NCBI GenBank assembly: GCA_023436685.1
Contig: JAEZIL010000154.1
Location: 1 to 22,731, forward strand
Length of the DNA: 22,731 nt
Source of the DNA: Bacteroidota bacterium
GTDB lineage: Bacteria > Bacteroidota > Bacteroidia > Chitinophagales > Chitinophagaceae
Direction of reading: 5' to 3'
Below are positions 1 through 6,421 of this stretch, one piece after another (the first letter of the stretch is position 1; the number at the start of each line of letters is the position of its first letter). The position numbers and the translations under genes are program-made. Below the pieces are notes generated by a model. The model had not been told where the DNA came from, did not search any database, and saw nothing but the letters and a program-made list of their open reading frames with translations.

Positions 1-1
1 G

Positions 2-640
2 CACTTTACTTACAATGCGCTTACAACAACATATCAATATTCAAATTCTCTTCAAACTACATACCTTACAGGTATGAGGTCCAAAGGGTCAAGCTATTTT
101 TATATCGGCACATTCTTTAACGTTGCCAAAGTGGCGCCCAAAAGCAGTGTAGCGCTCGATGTTGCATTTTCATACACGGGTTTTACTTTTAAACAGGATA
201 GCATAACGCTACAGACGTACAATAAAGATTCGGCGCGGTTTTATGACATGCGTTTCGCTGAAGAATTTCCTGTTTCTATTATTGCTGTACCAATCAGTAT
301 TGATTTTCGTACCGGTGGCGAGGCTACTCTTAGTAAAGAAAACAGAACATCTTTTGCTATAGGTGCAGGTATACAGCCATCATATGTTACAGCCGAAACC
401 AATGATGGAGGAGAAATACGTGTAATGCCTTTCATAAAAGCTGAGGCAGGGTTTTATGCGGGAATAGAATTTAAACTACGTGCAATGGCATTCCTTGGCG
501 AGGCCAATTATATTGATAACAAGCTGGCAGGCACAGCCGATGTTGTAGGTGTTACTTCCCGGAAATCTCAGGGGCCTATGGGGGTAAATGTAGCACTGGC
601 AATCATGCCTTTTTCCGGAAAATGGGCTAAAGGTTTTTAA
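2..640 (+). CDS. putative outer-membrane beta-barrel protein, C-terminal part (partial)
   Basis: This reading frame is open to the left edge of the window, so the gene starts upstream and only about 212 C-terminal residues are visible. The ATG at 74 is internal and probably not the true start. No known family is recognised with confidence. What can be seen is a run of short alternating hydrophobic/polar segments rich in aromatic residues and Gly, separated by Gly/Asn/Lys turns (for example SVALDVAFSYTG and TSFAIGAGIQPSYV), ending in a C-terminal Phe. This pattern fits a porin-like outer-membrane beta-barrel of Bacteroidota. No signal peptide can be judged because the N-terminus is missing. 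A strong terminator follows, and the next gene has its own promoter, so this is the last gene of its transcript. Barrel nature is inferred from composition only; any secreted beta-sandwich protein remains possible. Confidence 0.6.
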   Translation, partial: HFTYNALTTTYQYSNSLQTTYLTGMRSKGSSYFYIGTFFNVAKVAPKSSVALDVAFSYTGFTFKQDSITLQTYNKDSARFYDMRFAEEFPVSIIAVPISIDFRTGGEATLSKENRTSFAIGAGIQPSYVTAETNDGGEIRVMPFIKAEAGFYAGIEFKLRAMAFLGEANYIDNKLAGTADVVGVTSRKSQGPMGVNVALAIMPFSGKWAKGF

Positions 641-661
641 CTCATTAAAACTGAATAATTT

Positions 662-694
662 GAAGGTAGCAATATGCTACCTTCTTTGTTTTTC
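662..694 (+). terminator. intrinsic terminator after the beta-barrel gene
   Basis: A perfect 10-bp inverted repeat (662-671 with 675-684, 3-nt loop ATA) is followed by a T-rich stretch. It lies 21 nt after the stop codon. Confidence 0.85.
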
Positions 695-748
695 ATCATA
701 TTGAATATATAGAAATTCGACAAATGTTAATAATGTCGTTTTTTGGTT

Positions 749-756
749 TAACTTTG
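749..756 (+). promoter_or_regulatory. promoter -7 box for queA (TAACTTTG)
   Basis: An exact match to the Bacteroidota -7 consensus TAnnTTTG, 26 nt before the queA ATG and downstream of the preceding terminator. No clear -33 TTTG box is seen at the usual spacing. Confidence 0.6.
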
Positions 757-782
757 CACGTTTTCAATCAATACTTCCCAAC

Positions 783-1832
783 ATGAAGTTGTCGCAATTC
801 AAATTCGACCTACCATTAAATCTAATAGCACAACATCCCGCCAAAACAAGAGAAGAAAGCCGTTTGATGGTCGTTCATCGCGACACAGGCAAAATTGAAC
901 ATAAGGTTTTTCGCGACGTTCTGGGTTTTTTTAACGATAAGGACGTAATGGTGGTAAATAATACCAAAGTTTTTCCTGCGCGTCTATATGGCCGTAAAGA
1001 GAAAACAGGTGCAAAAATAGAAGTGTTTTTGCTACGTGAGTTAAATAAGCCCAACAGCCTGTGGGATGTAATAGTAGATCCAGCACGTAAGATACGTGTG
1101 GGTAATAAACTTTACTTTGGCGACAACGATGAGTTGGTAGCTGAAGTAATTGATAATACCACATCTCGCGGCCGTACCATTCGTTTCTTGTTCGATGGTG
1201 ATGAAGCGGCTTTTAAAGCTGTATTGGACGTACTTGGTGAAACACCATTACCTAAGTATATAAAACGTAAACCTGAAGAAGAAGATAAGGAGCGCTACCA
1301 AACTGTATATGCAAAATATGAAGGTGCCGTTGCTGCACCTACAGCGGGCCTCCACTTCAGCCGCGAGCTTATTAAACGCCTTGAAATTGTAGGTGTAAAG
1401 TTTGCTGAAGTTACGCTTCATACTGGTCTTGGTACATTCCGCCCCATTGAAGTTGAGGATCTTTCAAAACATAAAATGGATGCCGAATATTTCAATGTAG
1501 ACGAATTTGCTGCTCAAATAGTAAATAAGGCAAAGACAGAACAAAGGCATATATGTTCTGTAGGTACTACTACCATGAGGGCGTTGGAAAGTTCGGTTAC
1601 TGCGCAGGGGTTGTTGAAGCCAGCCCAGGGCTGGACGAACTTATTCATCCACCCTCCTTACGATTTTAATATAGCTAATTCGCTTATTACAAACTTTCAC
1701 TTACCCAAAACAAGCCTCTTGATTATGACTTGTGCATTTGCGGGGTATGAATTAGCAATGGAAGCGTATCAAACTGCTATAAAAGAGAAGTATCGCTTTT
1801 TTAGCTATGGCGATGCTATGCTGGTATTATAA
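783..1832 (+). CDS. queA: S-adenosylmethionine:tRNA ribosyltransferase-isomerase
   Basis: QueA transfers and isomerises the ribosyl moiety of SAM onto 7-aminomethyl-7-deazaguanine at the wobble position of GUN-anticodon tRNAs, giving epoxyqueuosine. It is cytoplasmic. The 349-residue length is normal for the family. Family motifs are visible: the N-terminal LIAQHP and SRLMV segments, AAPTAGLHF at residues 184-192, [11 protein letters not shown] near 220, and the C-terminal [14 protein letters not shown] block near 300. The ATG at 783 gives the expected N-terminus ([11 protein letters not shown]). The gene has its own promoter and is closed by a 12-bp terminator hairpin, so it is probably monocistronic. 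No other queuosine gene is visible in the window. Identification is very secure. Confidence 0.97.
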   Translation: MKLSQFKFDLPLNLIAQHPAKTREESRLMVVHRDTGKIEHKVFRDVLGFFNDKDVMVVNNTKVFPARLYGRKEKTGAKIEVFLLRELNKPNSLWDVIVDPARKIRVGNKLYFGDNDELVAEVIDNTTSRGRTIRFLFDGDEAAFKAVLDVLGETPLPKYIKRKPEEEDKERYQTVYAKYEGAVAAPTAGLHFSRELIKRLEIVGVKFAEVTLHTGLGTFRPIEVEDLSKHKMDAEYFNVDEFAAQIVNKAKTEQRHICSVGTTTMRALESSVTAQGLLKPAQGWTNLFIHPPYDFNIANSLITNFHLPKTSLLIMTCAFAGYELAMEAYQTAIKEKYRFFSYGDAMLVL

Positions 1833-1861
1833 GCATTCATCTGTTTAACAAACTGTTTTAT

Positions 1862-1901
1862 CAACAGCGTACGTCTTTTTTGCGTACGCTGTTGTATTTT
1901 T
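1862..1901 (+). terminator. intrinsic terminator after queA
   Basis: A perfect 12-bp stem (1862-1873 with 1883-1894) with a 9-nt T-rich loop is followed by TATTTTTG. The downstream T tract is also the -7 box of the gmhA promoter, so terminator and promoter abut and share bases. Confidence 0.85.
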
Positions 1902-1902
1902 G
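1895..1902 (+). promoter_or_regulatory. promoter -7 box for gmhA (TATTTTTG)
   Basis: An exact TAnnTTTG match. Its last base is followed by 7 nt and then the gmhA ATG, so the transcript should start at or next to the start codon. The 3' arm of the queA terminator ends at the base before it. Confidence 0.6.
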
Positions 1903-1909
1903 GCTACAT

Positions 1910-2482
1910 ATGCAAGACAAGATCAAAGGCATTCTACAGGCATCTATCGATACGAAGAAGAGTATATTAGAAAACCCTGAGTTGGTAACAGTGATAGAAA
2001 AGGTCACTAACGAAATAGTTAGGGCATTTAAAAACGGAAATAAAGTGCTGTTTTGTGGTAATGGTGGCAGCGCTGCCGATGCGCAACACCTGGCAGCCGA
2101 ATTTAGTGGCCGCTTTTATTCCGATAGAAACCCTTTACCATCAGAAGCATTGCACTGTAATACTTCATACTTAACTGCCGTAGCGAACGATTACGGTTAC
2201 GATGTAGTATATAGCAGGATGATAAAAGGCGTTGGCAAAAAAGGAGATGTTTTGGTGGGGTTAAGCACTTCCGGTAATTCGGTAAACATTGTAAAGGCAA
2301 TGCAAGTGGCAAAACAGCTGGGCATGATTACCATAGCATTTACTGGTGAAAGTGGCGGACAAATGAAAAGTTTAAGCGATTATACAATTAATATACCCAG
2401 TAACGATACACCACGTATACAGGAATCGCACATTACAGTGGGGCATATTATTTGCCAATTGGTTGAAGAAGCCCTGTTTTAA
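1910..2482 (+). CDS. gmhA: sedoheptulose-7-phosphate isomerase (phosphoheptose isomerase)
   Basis: GmhA is a cytoplasmic SIS-domain enzyme that converts sedoheptulose 7-phosphate to D-glycero-D-manno-heptose 7-phosphate, the first step toward ADP-heptose for the LPS core. The protein has about 190 residues, the usual size. Visible hallmarks are CGNGGSAADAQHLAAEF (phosphosugar-binding loop), LSTSGNS, and the C-terminal IQESHITVGHIICQLVEE with the active-site Glu/His pattern. The frame is open back to a TTG at 1880, but that codon lies in the loop of the queA terminator and upstream of the -7 promoter box. The ATG at 1910 gives an N-terminus that lines up with known GmhA proteins. A gmhB-like phosphatase follows after 2 nt, so the two genes form a heptose operon. 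Confidence 0.95.
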   Translation: MQDKIKGILQASIDTKKSILENPELVTVIEKVTNEIVRAFKNGNKVLFCGNGGSAADAQHLAAEFSGRFYSDRNPLPSEALHCNTSYLTAVANDYGYDVVYSRMIKGVGKKGDVLVGLSTSGNSVNIVKAMQVAKQLGMITIAFTGESGGQMKSLSDYTINIPSNDTPRIQESHITVGHIICQLVEEALF

Positions 2483-2484
2483 AT

Positions 2485-3072
2485 ATGAATAAAATGGAAG
2501 GACTGAATATTTCAAAAGATATAGGTAAGAGCTGGACGCTTTTTTTGGATAGAGATGGCGTTATTAATGAAGAAATAGTTGGTACATATGTAACAACTTG
2601 GGAAGAGTTTAAATTTTGTGAAGGCGCACTGGATGCCCTGGCATTGTTAAATAGCATATTTGGCCATATAGTTATCGTTACCAACCAAAGAGGAGTAGGT
2701 AAGGGGATTATGGCATTGGATACACTTAGGGAAATAAGCGGTAAAATGACCGATGCTATCCATATTGGAGGGGGCCGCATTGACAAAATTTATTCTTGTA
2801 CTGCAGTATCTGATAACGATCATAATCGTAAGCCGAATACCGGAATGGCCCAGCAGGCAAAAGAAGACTTTCCTGAAATCGACTTTAAAAAAAGCGTGAT
2901 GGTGGGGAACAGCATTACCGATATGGAATTTGGAAAAAGGCTTGGCATGTATTCGGTGTTTTTAACTACCAAGCATGAGCCTTATCCGCTGCCGCACGAT
3001 CTTATTGATGAACAATTTCCGTCTCTTATAAGCTGGGCAAAAAGCATAAAAAAGCCTGAGATGGCCGAATAG
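2485..3072 (+). CDS. gmhB: HAD-IIIA family phosphatase, GmhB-like (heptose bisphosphate phosphatase candidate)
   Basis: Probably removes the 7-phosphate (in the GmhB reaction, from D-glycero-beta-D-manno-heptose 1,7-bisphosphate) in the ADP-heptose pathway. HAD motifs are clear: motif I LFLDRDGVINEE (nucleophile DxD), motif II VTNQRGVGKG, motif III Lys in RKPNTGM, and motif IV MVGNSITDMEFG. Motif IV has Asn where most GmhB proteins have the first Asp (GD), and the Cys-rich zinc loop of classical GmhB is missing: only one Cys (YSCTAVSDND) precedes RKPNTGM. It starts 2 nt after gmhA, so translational coupling is likely, and this context is the main support for the heptose role. An ATG 9 nt downstream (2494) is an alternative start. 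It could instead be a related HAD-IIIA sugar phosphatase (histidinol-phosphatase type). Confidence 0.85.
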   Translation: MNKMEGLNISKDIGKSWTLFLDRDGVINEEIVGTYVTTWEEFKFCEGALDALALLNSIFGHIVIVTNQRGVGKGIMALDTLREISGKMTDAIHIGGGRIDKIYSCTAVSDNDHNRKPNTGMAQQAKEDFPEIDFKKSVMVGNSITDMEFGKRLGMYSVFLTTKHEPYPLPHDLIDEQFPSLISWAKSIKKPEMAE

Positions 3073-3135
3073 GGTATCCTATGTAACCTGACGCAGGCGT
3101 GTATTTTATATTAAATGGATATTTTCTGTAAGAAA

Positions 3136-3168
3136 TTTGTTTATAAAAACATTTTTTTCTTACCTTTG
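3136..3168 (+). promoter_or_regulatory. promoter for infA and the ribosomal cluster (TTTG / TACCTTTG)
   Basis: TTTG at 3136-3139 (-33 element) and TACCTTTG at 3161-3168 (-7 element) are 21 nt apart, which fits the Bacteroidota housekeeping promoter. It is the best two-part promoter in the window. The infA ATG follows 13 nt after the -7 box, so the leader is very short. Confidence 0.7.
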
Positions 3169-3181
3169 CAGTCCTTTTAAT

Positions 3182-3400
3182 ATGGCTAAACAGTCTTTAA
3201 TCAAACAAGATGGAGTAATAGTAGAGGCTTTATCGAATGCTATGTTCCGTGTTCGCCTTGAAAACGGCCACGAAATCCTGGCAACTATTTCCGGAAAAAT
3301 GCGCATGCACTATATACGTATTCTACCGGGCGATAAAGTAGGTGTGGAAATGAGTCCGTATGATTTAAGCCGAGGCCGTATTATATATCGTTATAAATAA
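3182..3400 (+). CDS. infA: translation initiation factor IF-1
   Basis: IF-1 binds the ribosomal A site of the 30S subunit and assists IF-2 and IF-3 during initiation. The 72-residue product is a single S1/OB-fold domain with the usual features: a [11 protein letters not shown] start, [20 protein letters not shown], and [19 protein letters not shown] near the end. The open frame reaches back to about 3137, but the ATG at 3182 is the standard IF-1 N-terminus and lies downstream of the promoter -7 box. It is the first gene of the cluster. In many bacteria infA follows secY/map; here heptose genes precede it instead. Confidence 0.97.
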   Translation: MAKQSLIKQDGVIVEALSNAMFRVRLENGHEILATISGKMRMHYIRILPGDKVGVEMSPYDLSRGRIIYRYK

Positions 3401-3423
3401 ACAACTTAAATAACCAACCAGTC

Positions 3424-3540
3424 ATGAAGGTTAGAGCTGCCATTAAGAAGCGTAGTGCCGATTGCAAAATAGTTCGCCGTAAAGGTAAACTGTACGTTAT
3501 CAATAAAAAGAATCCTCGTTTTAAACAACGTCAGGGTTAA
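3424..3540 (+). CDS. rpmJ: 50S ribosomal protein L36
   Basis: A 38-residue basic protein ([20 protein letters not shown] then [18 protein letters not shown]). L36 sits near the peptidyl transferase region of the large subunit. The family's zinc ligands are three Cys and one His; here only one Cys remains (Cys14) and the other ligand positions are Ser, Asn and Phe, so this is a zinc-independent variant. It starts 23 nt after infA and ends 36 nt before rpsM, and is presumably co-transcribed with both. Confidence 0.96.
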   Translation: MKVRAAIKKRSADCKIVRRKGKLYVINKKNPRFKQRQG

Positions 3541-3576
3541 TTTATTATTTAGAATTATTTAAATTAAAATACATAC

Positions 3577-3957
3577 ATGGCTCGTATAGCTGGTATTGAC
3601 CTTCCAAAAAACAAACGTGGCGAAATAGCGCTTACTTACATCTACGGCATTGGCCGCAGCACTGCTCAGTACATTCTTGAAAAATCGAATATCGATTTTG
3701 ATAAGAAAGCTGCTGAATGGAACGATGATGAGCAAACTGCTATCCGTAATATCATTTCCACTGAGTTTAAAGTAGAAGGCCAATTGCGTTCTGAAGTGCA
3801 AATGAACATTAAGCGCCTCATGGATATAGCTTGTTACCGTGGTCTGCGTCATCGTAAAGGTCTTCCTTTGCGTGGTCAACGTACACGTACTAACAGCCGT
3901 ACCCGTAAAGGTAAGCGTAAGACAGTTGCAGGTAAGAAAAAAGCACCTAAGAAATAA
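3577..3957 (+). CDS. rpsM: 30S ribosomal protein S13
   Basis: S13 lies in the head of the small subunit and contacts the P-site tRNA and the B1 inter-subunit bridges. The 126-residue length is normal. Characteristic parts are [20 protein letters not shown], the [14 protein letters not shown] helix-two-turn-helix segment, [16 protein letters not shown], and a strongly basic tail ending KKKAPKK. The ATG at 3577 gives the canonical N-terminus. The next gene, rpsK, begins only after a 102-nt structured spacer, long for an operon that is usually tightly packed. Confidence 0.98.
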   Translation: MARIAGIDLPKNKRGEIALTYIYGIGRSTAQYILEKSNIDFDKKAAEWNDDEQTAIRNIISTEFKVEGQLRSEVQMNIKRLMDIACYRGLRHRKGLPLRGQRTRTNSRTRKGKRKTVAGKKKAPKK

Positions 3958-3963
3958 TCTTAG

Positions 3964-4037
3964 GGCTGTTGCCGGATCCGGTGAGGTGCACCGGGGAGGA
4001 ATAGCCCGGGCCGCGTAACAACGGCTTAAACATTTTT
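3964..4037 (+). promoter_or_regulatory. structured GC-rich RNA element between rpsM and rpsK
   Basis: An 8-bp closing stem (3964-3971 with 4019-4026, two G-U pairs) encloses a GC-rich core. In the core, 3978-3983 can pair with 3989-3994 (6 bp, 5-nt loop). Alternatively 3991-3995 can pair with 4005-4009 (5 bp, 9-nt loop). These two hairpins are mutually exclusive. The closing stem is followed 6 nt later by a run of six T (4033-4038), so an attenuator or ribosomal-protein binding site is possible. There is no match to a family I can name; function is inferred from structure and position only. Confidence 0.4.
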
Positions 4038-4059
4038 TGACTACCTTATTTAAACAAAA

Positions 4060-4461
4060 ATGGCAAAAGCACAATCGTCTGCAAAGACAGCCGCTAAAAA
4101 ACGTATAGTAAAGGTTGATGCGCACGGAGATGCACACATCAACGCTACGTTCAACAACATTATCATCTCTCTTACCAACAAGACAGGCCAGGTAATTTCA
4201 TGGTCTTCAGCTGGTAAAATGGGCTTCCGTGGTTCTAAGAAAAACACGCCTTATGCAGCACAAATGGCAGCACAGGATTGTGGTAAAGTAGCAATGGACG
4301 CCGGCTTGAAAAAAGTTGATGTTTTTGTTAAAGGACCGGGTTCAGGCCGTGAAGGCGCTATCCGCTCTTTAGCAAACATTGGGTTGGAAGTTACATCTAT
4401 CAAAGATGTTACACCACTGCCACACAATGGTTGCCGTCCTCCTAAAAAACGCCGCGTATAA
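4060..4461 (+). CDS. rpsK: 30S ribosomal protein S11
   Basis: S11 lies on the small-subunit platform and lines the mRNA exit path near the anti-Shine-Dalgarno sequence. The 133-residue product has the family core: [55 protein letters not shown] and the C-terminal [18 protein letters not shown]. The ATG at 4060 opens a lysine-rich N-terminus ([15 protein letters not shown]), common in Bacteroidota S11. It is flanked on both sides by long spacers with RNA secondary structure. Confidence 0.98.
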   Translation: MAKAQSSAKTAAKKRIVKVDAHGDAHINATFNNIIISLTNKTGQVISWSSAGKMGFRGSKKNTPYAAQMAAQDCGKVAMDAGLKKVDVFVKGPGSGREGAIRSLANIGLEVTSIKDVTPLPHNGCRPPKKRRV

Positions 4462-4507
4462 TAGCCCGGTTTTCAACACAGTTTTTTTATTTTTTATTTA
4501 TAATCTT

Positions 4508-4551
4508 GCTGCTCCGGATCGAATTTTACGATTTTTCATGAGACGGGCAGC
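4508..4551 (+). promoter_or_regulatory. stem-closed RNA element upstream of rpsD
   Basis: A 7-bp stem (4508-4514 with 4545-4551, one G-U pair) encloses a small hairpin (4518-4521 with 4529-4532, 7-nt loop). It ends 18 nt before the rpsD ATG. It shares the strings CCGGATC and GCTTAAACA with the element upstream of rpsK. S4 is a classical autogenous regulator of ribosomal protein mRNAs, so S4 binding is a plausible but untested role. Confidence 0.35.
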
Positions 4552-4569
4552 TTAAACAAAAAAATCGTC

Positions 4570-5175
4570 ATGGCACGTTATACAGGACCCAAAAACAGAA
4601 TCTGCCGTATTTTCGGCGAACCTATTCTAGGTTCAGGCAAAAACCTGCAAAAGAATAGCAATCCTCCAGGTCAGCACGGCCCTTCACGCAAACGTAAGTC
4701 TGCAAGTGAATACGCTATACAGCTGAAGGAAAAACAAAAAGCAAAATATACATACGGTCTGCTGGAAAAACAATTCCGCAATACCTATGTTGAGGCTGCG
4801 CGCCTGAAAGGCGCTACCGGTGAAAACCTTATCAAGTTGTTGGAAGCTCGTCTTGACAATGCAGTATACCGCATGGGTATATCACCTACACGTCCTGCTG
4901 CACGTCAATTGGTTTCTCACAAGCACGTAATGGTGAACGGTGAAGTGGTAAATATACCATCATATCGCCTGAAACCCGGTGATGTAATAGAATTGAAGCC
5001 TAAAAGCAAGGTAAATACTGCTGTTACCAGCCTTATGCGTGGTAAAAACCCTAAAATATCTTGGGTTGACTTCAATGAAAAAGATATGAAAGGTACTTAT
5101 ATAGCTCATCCTGAGCGTGATAGTGTTCCTGAGAATATCAAGGAACAGCTGATCGTTGAGTTGTATTCTAAATAA
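4570..5175 (+). CDS. rpsD: 30S ribosomal protein S4
   Basis: S4 is a primary 16S rRNA-binding protein that nucleates assembly of the small subunit; in other bacteria it also represses its own operon. The 201-residue length is normal. Visible regions are the N-terminal MARYTGPKNRICRIFGEPI, the basic NPPGQHGPSRKRKSASEY, and the S4 RNA-binding domain from about residue 95 (LEARLDNAVYRMGISPTRPA, then VSHKHVMVNGEVVNIPSY). Only one Cys is left in the N-terminal region, so the zinc-binding Cys motif of some S4 proteins is absent. It is followed 6 nt after its stop by a strong intrinsic terminator, unusual because rpoA normally follows directly on the same mRNA. Confidence 0.98.
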   Translation: MARYTGPKNRICRIFGEPILGSGKNLQKNSNPPGQHGPSRKRKSASEYAIQLKEKQKAKYTYGLLEKQFRNTYVEAARLKGATGENLIKLLEARLDNAVYRMGISPTRPAARQLVSHKHVMVNGEVVNIPSYRLKPGDVIELKPKSKVNTAVTSLMRGKNPKISWVDFNEKDMKGTYIAHPERDSVPENIKEQLIVELYSK

Positions 5176-5181
5176 CTTGAC

Positions 5182-5214
5182 AGCCCCCTTAGATGGGGGC
5201 TTTACTTGTTTTTT
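5182..5214 (+). terminator. intrinsic terminator between rpsD and rpoA
   Basis: A GC-rich 7-bp stem (AGCCCCC 5182-5188 with GGGGGCT 5195-5201, 6-nt loop) is followed by TTACTTGTTTTTT. It should end or attenuate transcription before rpoA. Confidence 0.8.
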
Positions 5215-5270
5215 AGAATGGTTGAAATTCATTATATTAGCAACCTTTTAGCCTGGAAAGGCAGTTATTT

Positions 5271-5278
5271 TAAAATTG
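5271..5278 (+). promoter_or_regulatory. possible weak promoter for rpoA (TAAAATTG)
   Basis: A one-mismatch version of TAnnTTTG, 19 nt before the rpoA ATG, with a TTTT at 5246-5249 at about -33 spacing. It is proposed because the upstream terminator implies that rpoA may need its own start site. Confidence 0.25.
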
Positions 5279-5297
5279 TAAACTTATTTAGCTCAAT

Positions 5298-6293
5298 ATG
5301 GCCATATTGAATTTTCAAAAACCGGATAAAATAGTTCTTCAGAAAGCTACTGATTTCGAAGCTCAATTTGAATTCCGCCCGTTGGAACCCGGTTTCGGTG
5401 TAACAATAGGTAACGCCCTGCGCCGTGTATTGCTTTCTTCTTTAGAAGGTTATGCAATCACTGCTATCAAAATTGCAGGTGCCGACCACGAGTTCGCTAC
5501 AATCAAAGGTGTACTTGAAGATGTTACTGAGATTATCCTGAACCTGAAACAAGTACGTTTGAAGAAAGCCGTTGAAGGTGACGTTACTACTGATAAGGTA
5601 GAACTGAACATCAAGGGTCAGGAAACTTTTACTGCCGGTATGATAGGTGAAGCACTTCCTAATTTCGAAGTGATGAACCCTGAACTGGTAATATGCAGCA
5701 TGGAGCCTGGTACAAATTTCCAGATAGAACTTTATATAGGTAAAGGTCGTGGTTATGTGCCTGCTGAAGAGAACCGTCCTAAGGAAGGTCCTCTGGGCAT
5801 CATAGCTATCGATTCGATATACACGCCTATTAAAAACGTAAAATACAGCATCGAAAATACCCGTGTTGAACAACGTACGGATTTCGAAAAACTGATAATG
5901 GAAGTAGCTACCGATGGTACTATTCATCCTGAAGAAGCTGTAAAAGAAGCTTCACGCATCCTTATCCAGCACTTGATGATCATCACTGATGAAAACATCT
6001 CTCTGGATACTAAACGTGAAGAAAAAGAAGCTGTGGTAGACGAAGAAACACTGCAATTGCGCAAAGTATTGAATACTCCGCTTGAAGATCTTGAACTTTC
6101 TGTACGTGCATTCAACTGCCTGAAAGCTGCTAAGATCAATTCATTGAGCGAATTGGTACAATACACTCAGGAAGAACTGATGAAATTCCGCAACTTTGGT
6201 CAGAAATCTCTGTCTGAAATTGAACAAGTACTGGGCGAGCGTGGCCTGCACTTTGGTATGGATATCAGTAAGTTCAACCGCAGCAACGACTAA
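5298..6293 (+). CDS. rpoA: DNA-directed RNA polymerase subunit alpha
   Basis: The alpha subunit dimerises to scaffold RNA polymerase assembly and contacts promoter DNA and activators through its C-terminal domain. The 331-residue protein shows both domains: the N-terminal assembly domain ([20 protein letters not shown] near residues 27-46; a [10 protein letters not shown] loop; [10 protein letters not shown]) and, after an acidic linker, the C-terminal domain ([19 protein letters not shown], then [20 protein letters not shown]). The ATG at 5298 fits the usual N-terminus. Unusually, the gene is bracketed by intrinsic terminators on both sides, which could let RpoA output be set apart from the ribosomal proteins. 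Confidence 0.98.
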   Translation: MAILNFQKPDKIVLQKATDFEAQFEFRPLEPGFGVTIGNALRRVLLSSLEGYAITAIKIAGADHEFATIKGVLEDVTEIILNLKQVRLKKAVEGDVTTDKVELNIKGQETFTAGMIGEALPNFEVMNPELVICSMEPGTNFQIELYIGKGRGYVPAEENRPKEGPLGIIAIDSIYTPIKNVKYSIENTRVEQRTDFEKLIMEVATDGTIHPEEAVKEASRILIQHLMIITDENISLDTKREEKEAVVDEETLQLRKVLNTPLEDLELSVRAFNCLKAAKINSLSELVQYTQEELMKFRNFGQKSLSEIEQVLGERGLHFGMDISKFNRSND

Positions 6294-6304
6294 TTAACTT
6301 ATTA

Positions 6305-6343
6305 ATGCAAAAGTTGGGTAACCGGCTTTTGCATTTCTCTTTT
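6305..6343 (+). terminator. intrinsic terminator after rpoA
   Basis: A perfect 9-bp stem (6305-6313 with 6326-6334) extends by TTGG/CCGG pairing to about 13 bp closed by a GTAA (GNRA-type) tetraloop. TTCTCTTTT follows. It lies within the 128-nt gap before rplQ. Confidence 0.8.
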
Positions 6344-6359
6344 ATTATTAACAACAGTA

Positions 6360-6387
6360 CCTCATAACTCCTTGACACGGTATGAGG
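6360..6387 (+). promoter_or_regulatory. stem-loop in the rplQ leader
   Basis: A perfect 7-bp inverted repeat CCTCATA (6360-6366) / TATGAGG (6381-6387) with a 14-nt loop, 34 nt before the rplQ ATG and downstream of the rpoA terminator. There is no T-run after it, so it is not a terminator. It could be part of an rplQ leader structure. Confidence 0.35.
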
Positions 6388-6421
6388 GAAACCGCCACAA
6401 AAGGCACAAATTTTAAACGTC

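Noticed and set aside
1880..1909. Upstream TTG start extending GmhA by 10 residues
   Set aside because: The codon is in the loop of the queA terminator and upstream of the promoter -7 box; the ATG at 1910 matches the family N-terminus.
3981..4004. Possible tiny leader ORF (GTG to TAG, seven sense codons) in the rpsM-rpsK spacer
   Set aside because: Such short frames arise by chance, it has no initiation signal, and the structure of the spacer explains the sequence better.
3991..4012. Short resemblance to the RNase P RNA core (GGGGAGGAA...CCGGGC)
   Set aside because: Only about 20 nt resemble it, with mismatches, and the rest of an RNase P RNA (over 300 nt) cannot fit in the 102-nt gap.
3559..4137. 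Long antisense open frame (192 codons) across rpsM
   Set aside because: It is antisense to a certain ribosomal protein gene, has Cys/Phe/Ser-rich nonsense composition, and crosses the rpsM-rpsK spacer; a shadow of rpsM.
6372..6377. TTGACA resembling an E. coli sigma-70 -35 box before rplQ
   Set aside because: No -10 box at 16-18 nt, and Bacteroidota housekeeping promoters use TTTG/TAnnTTTG instead.
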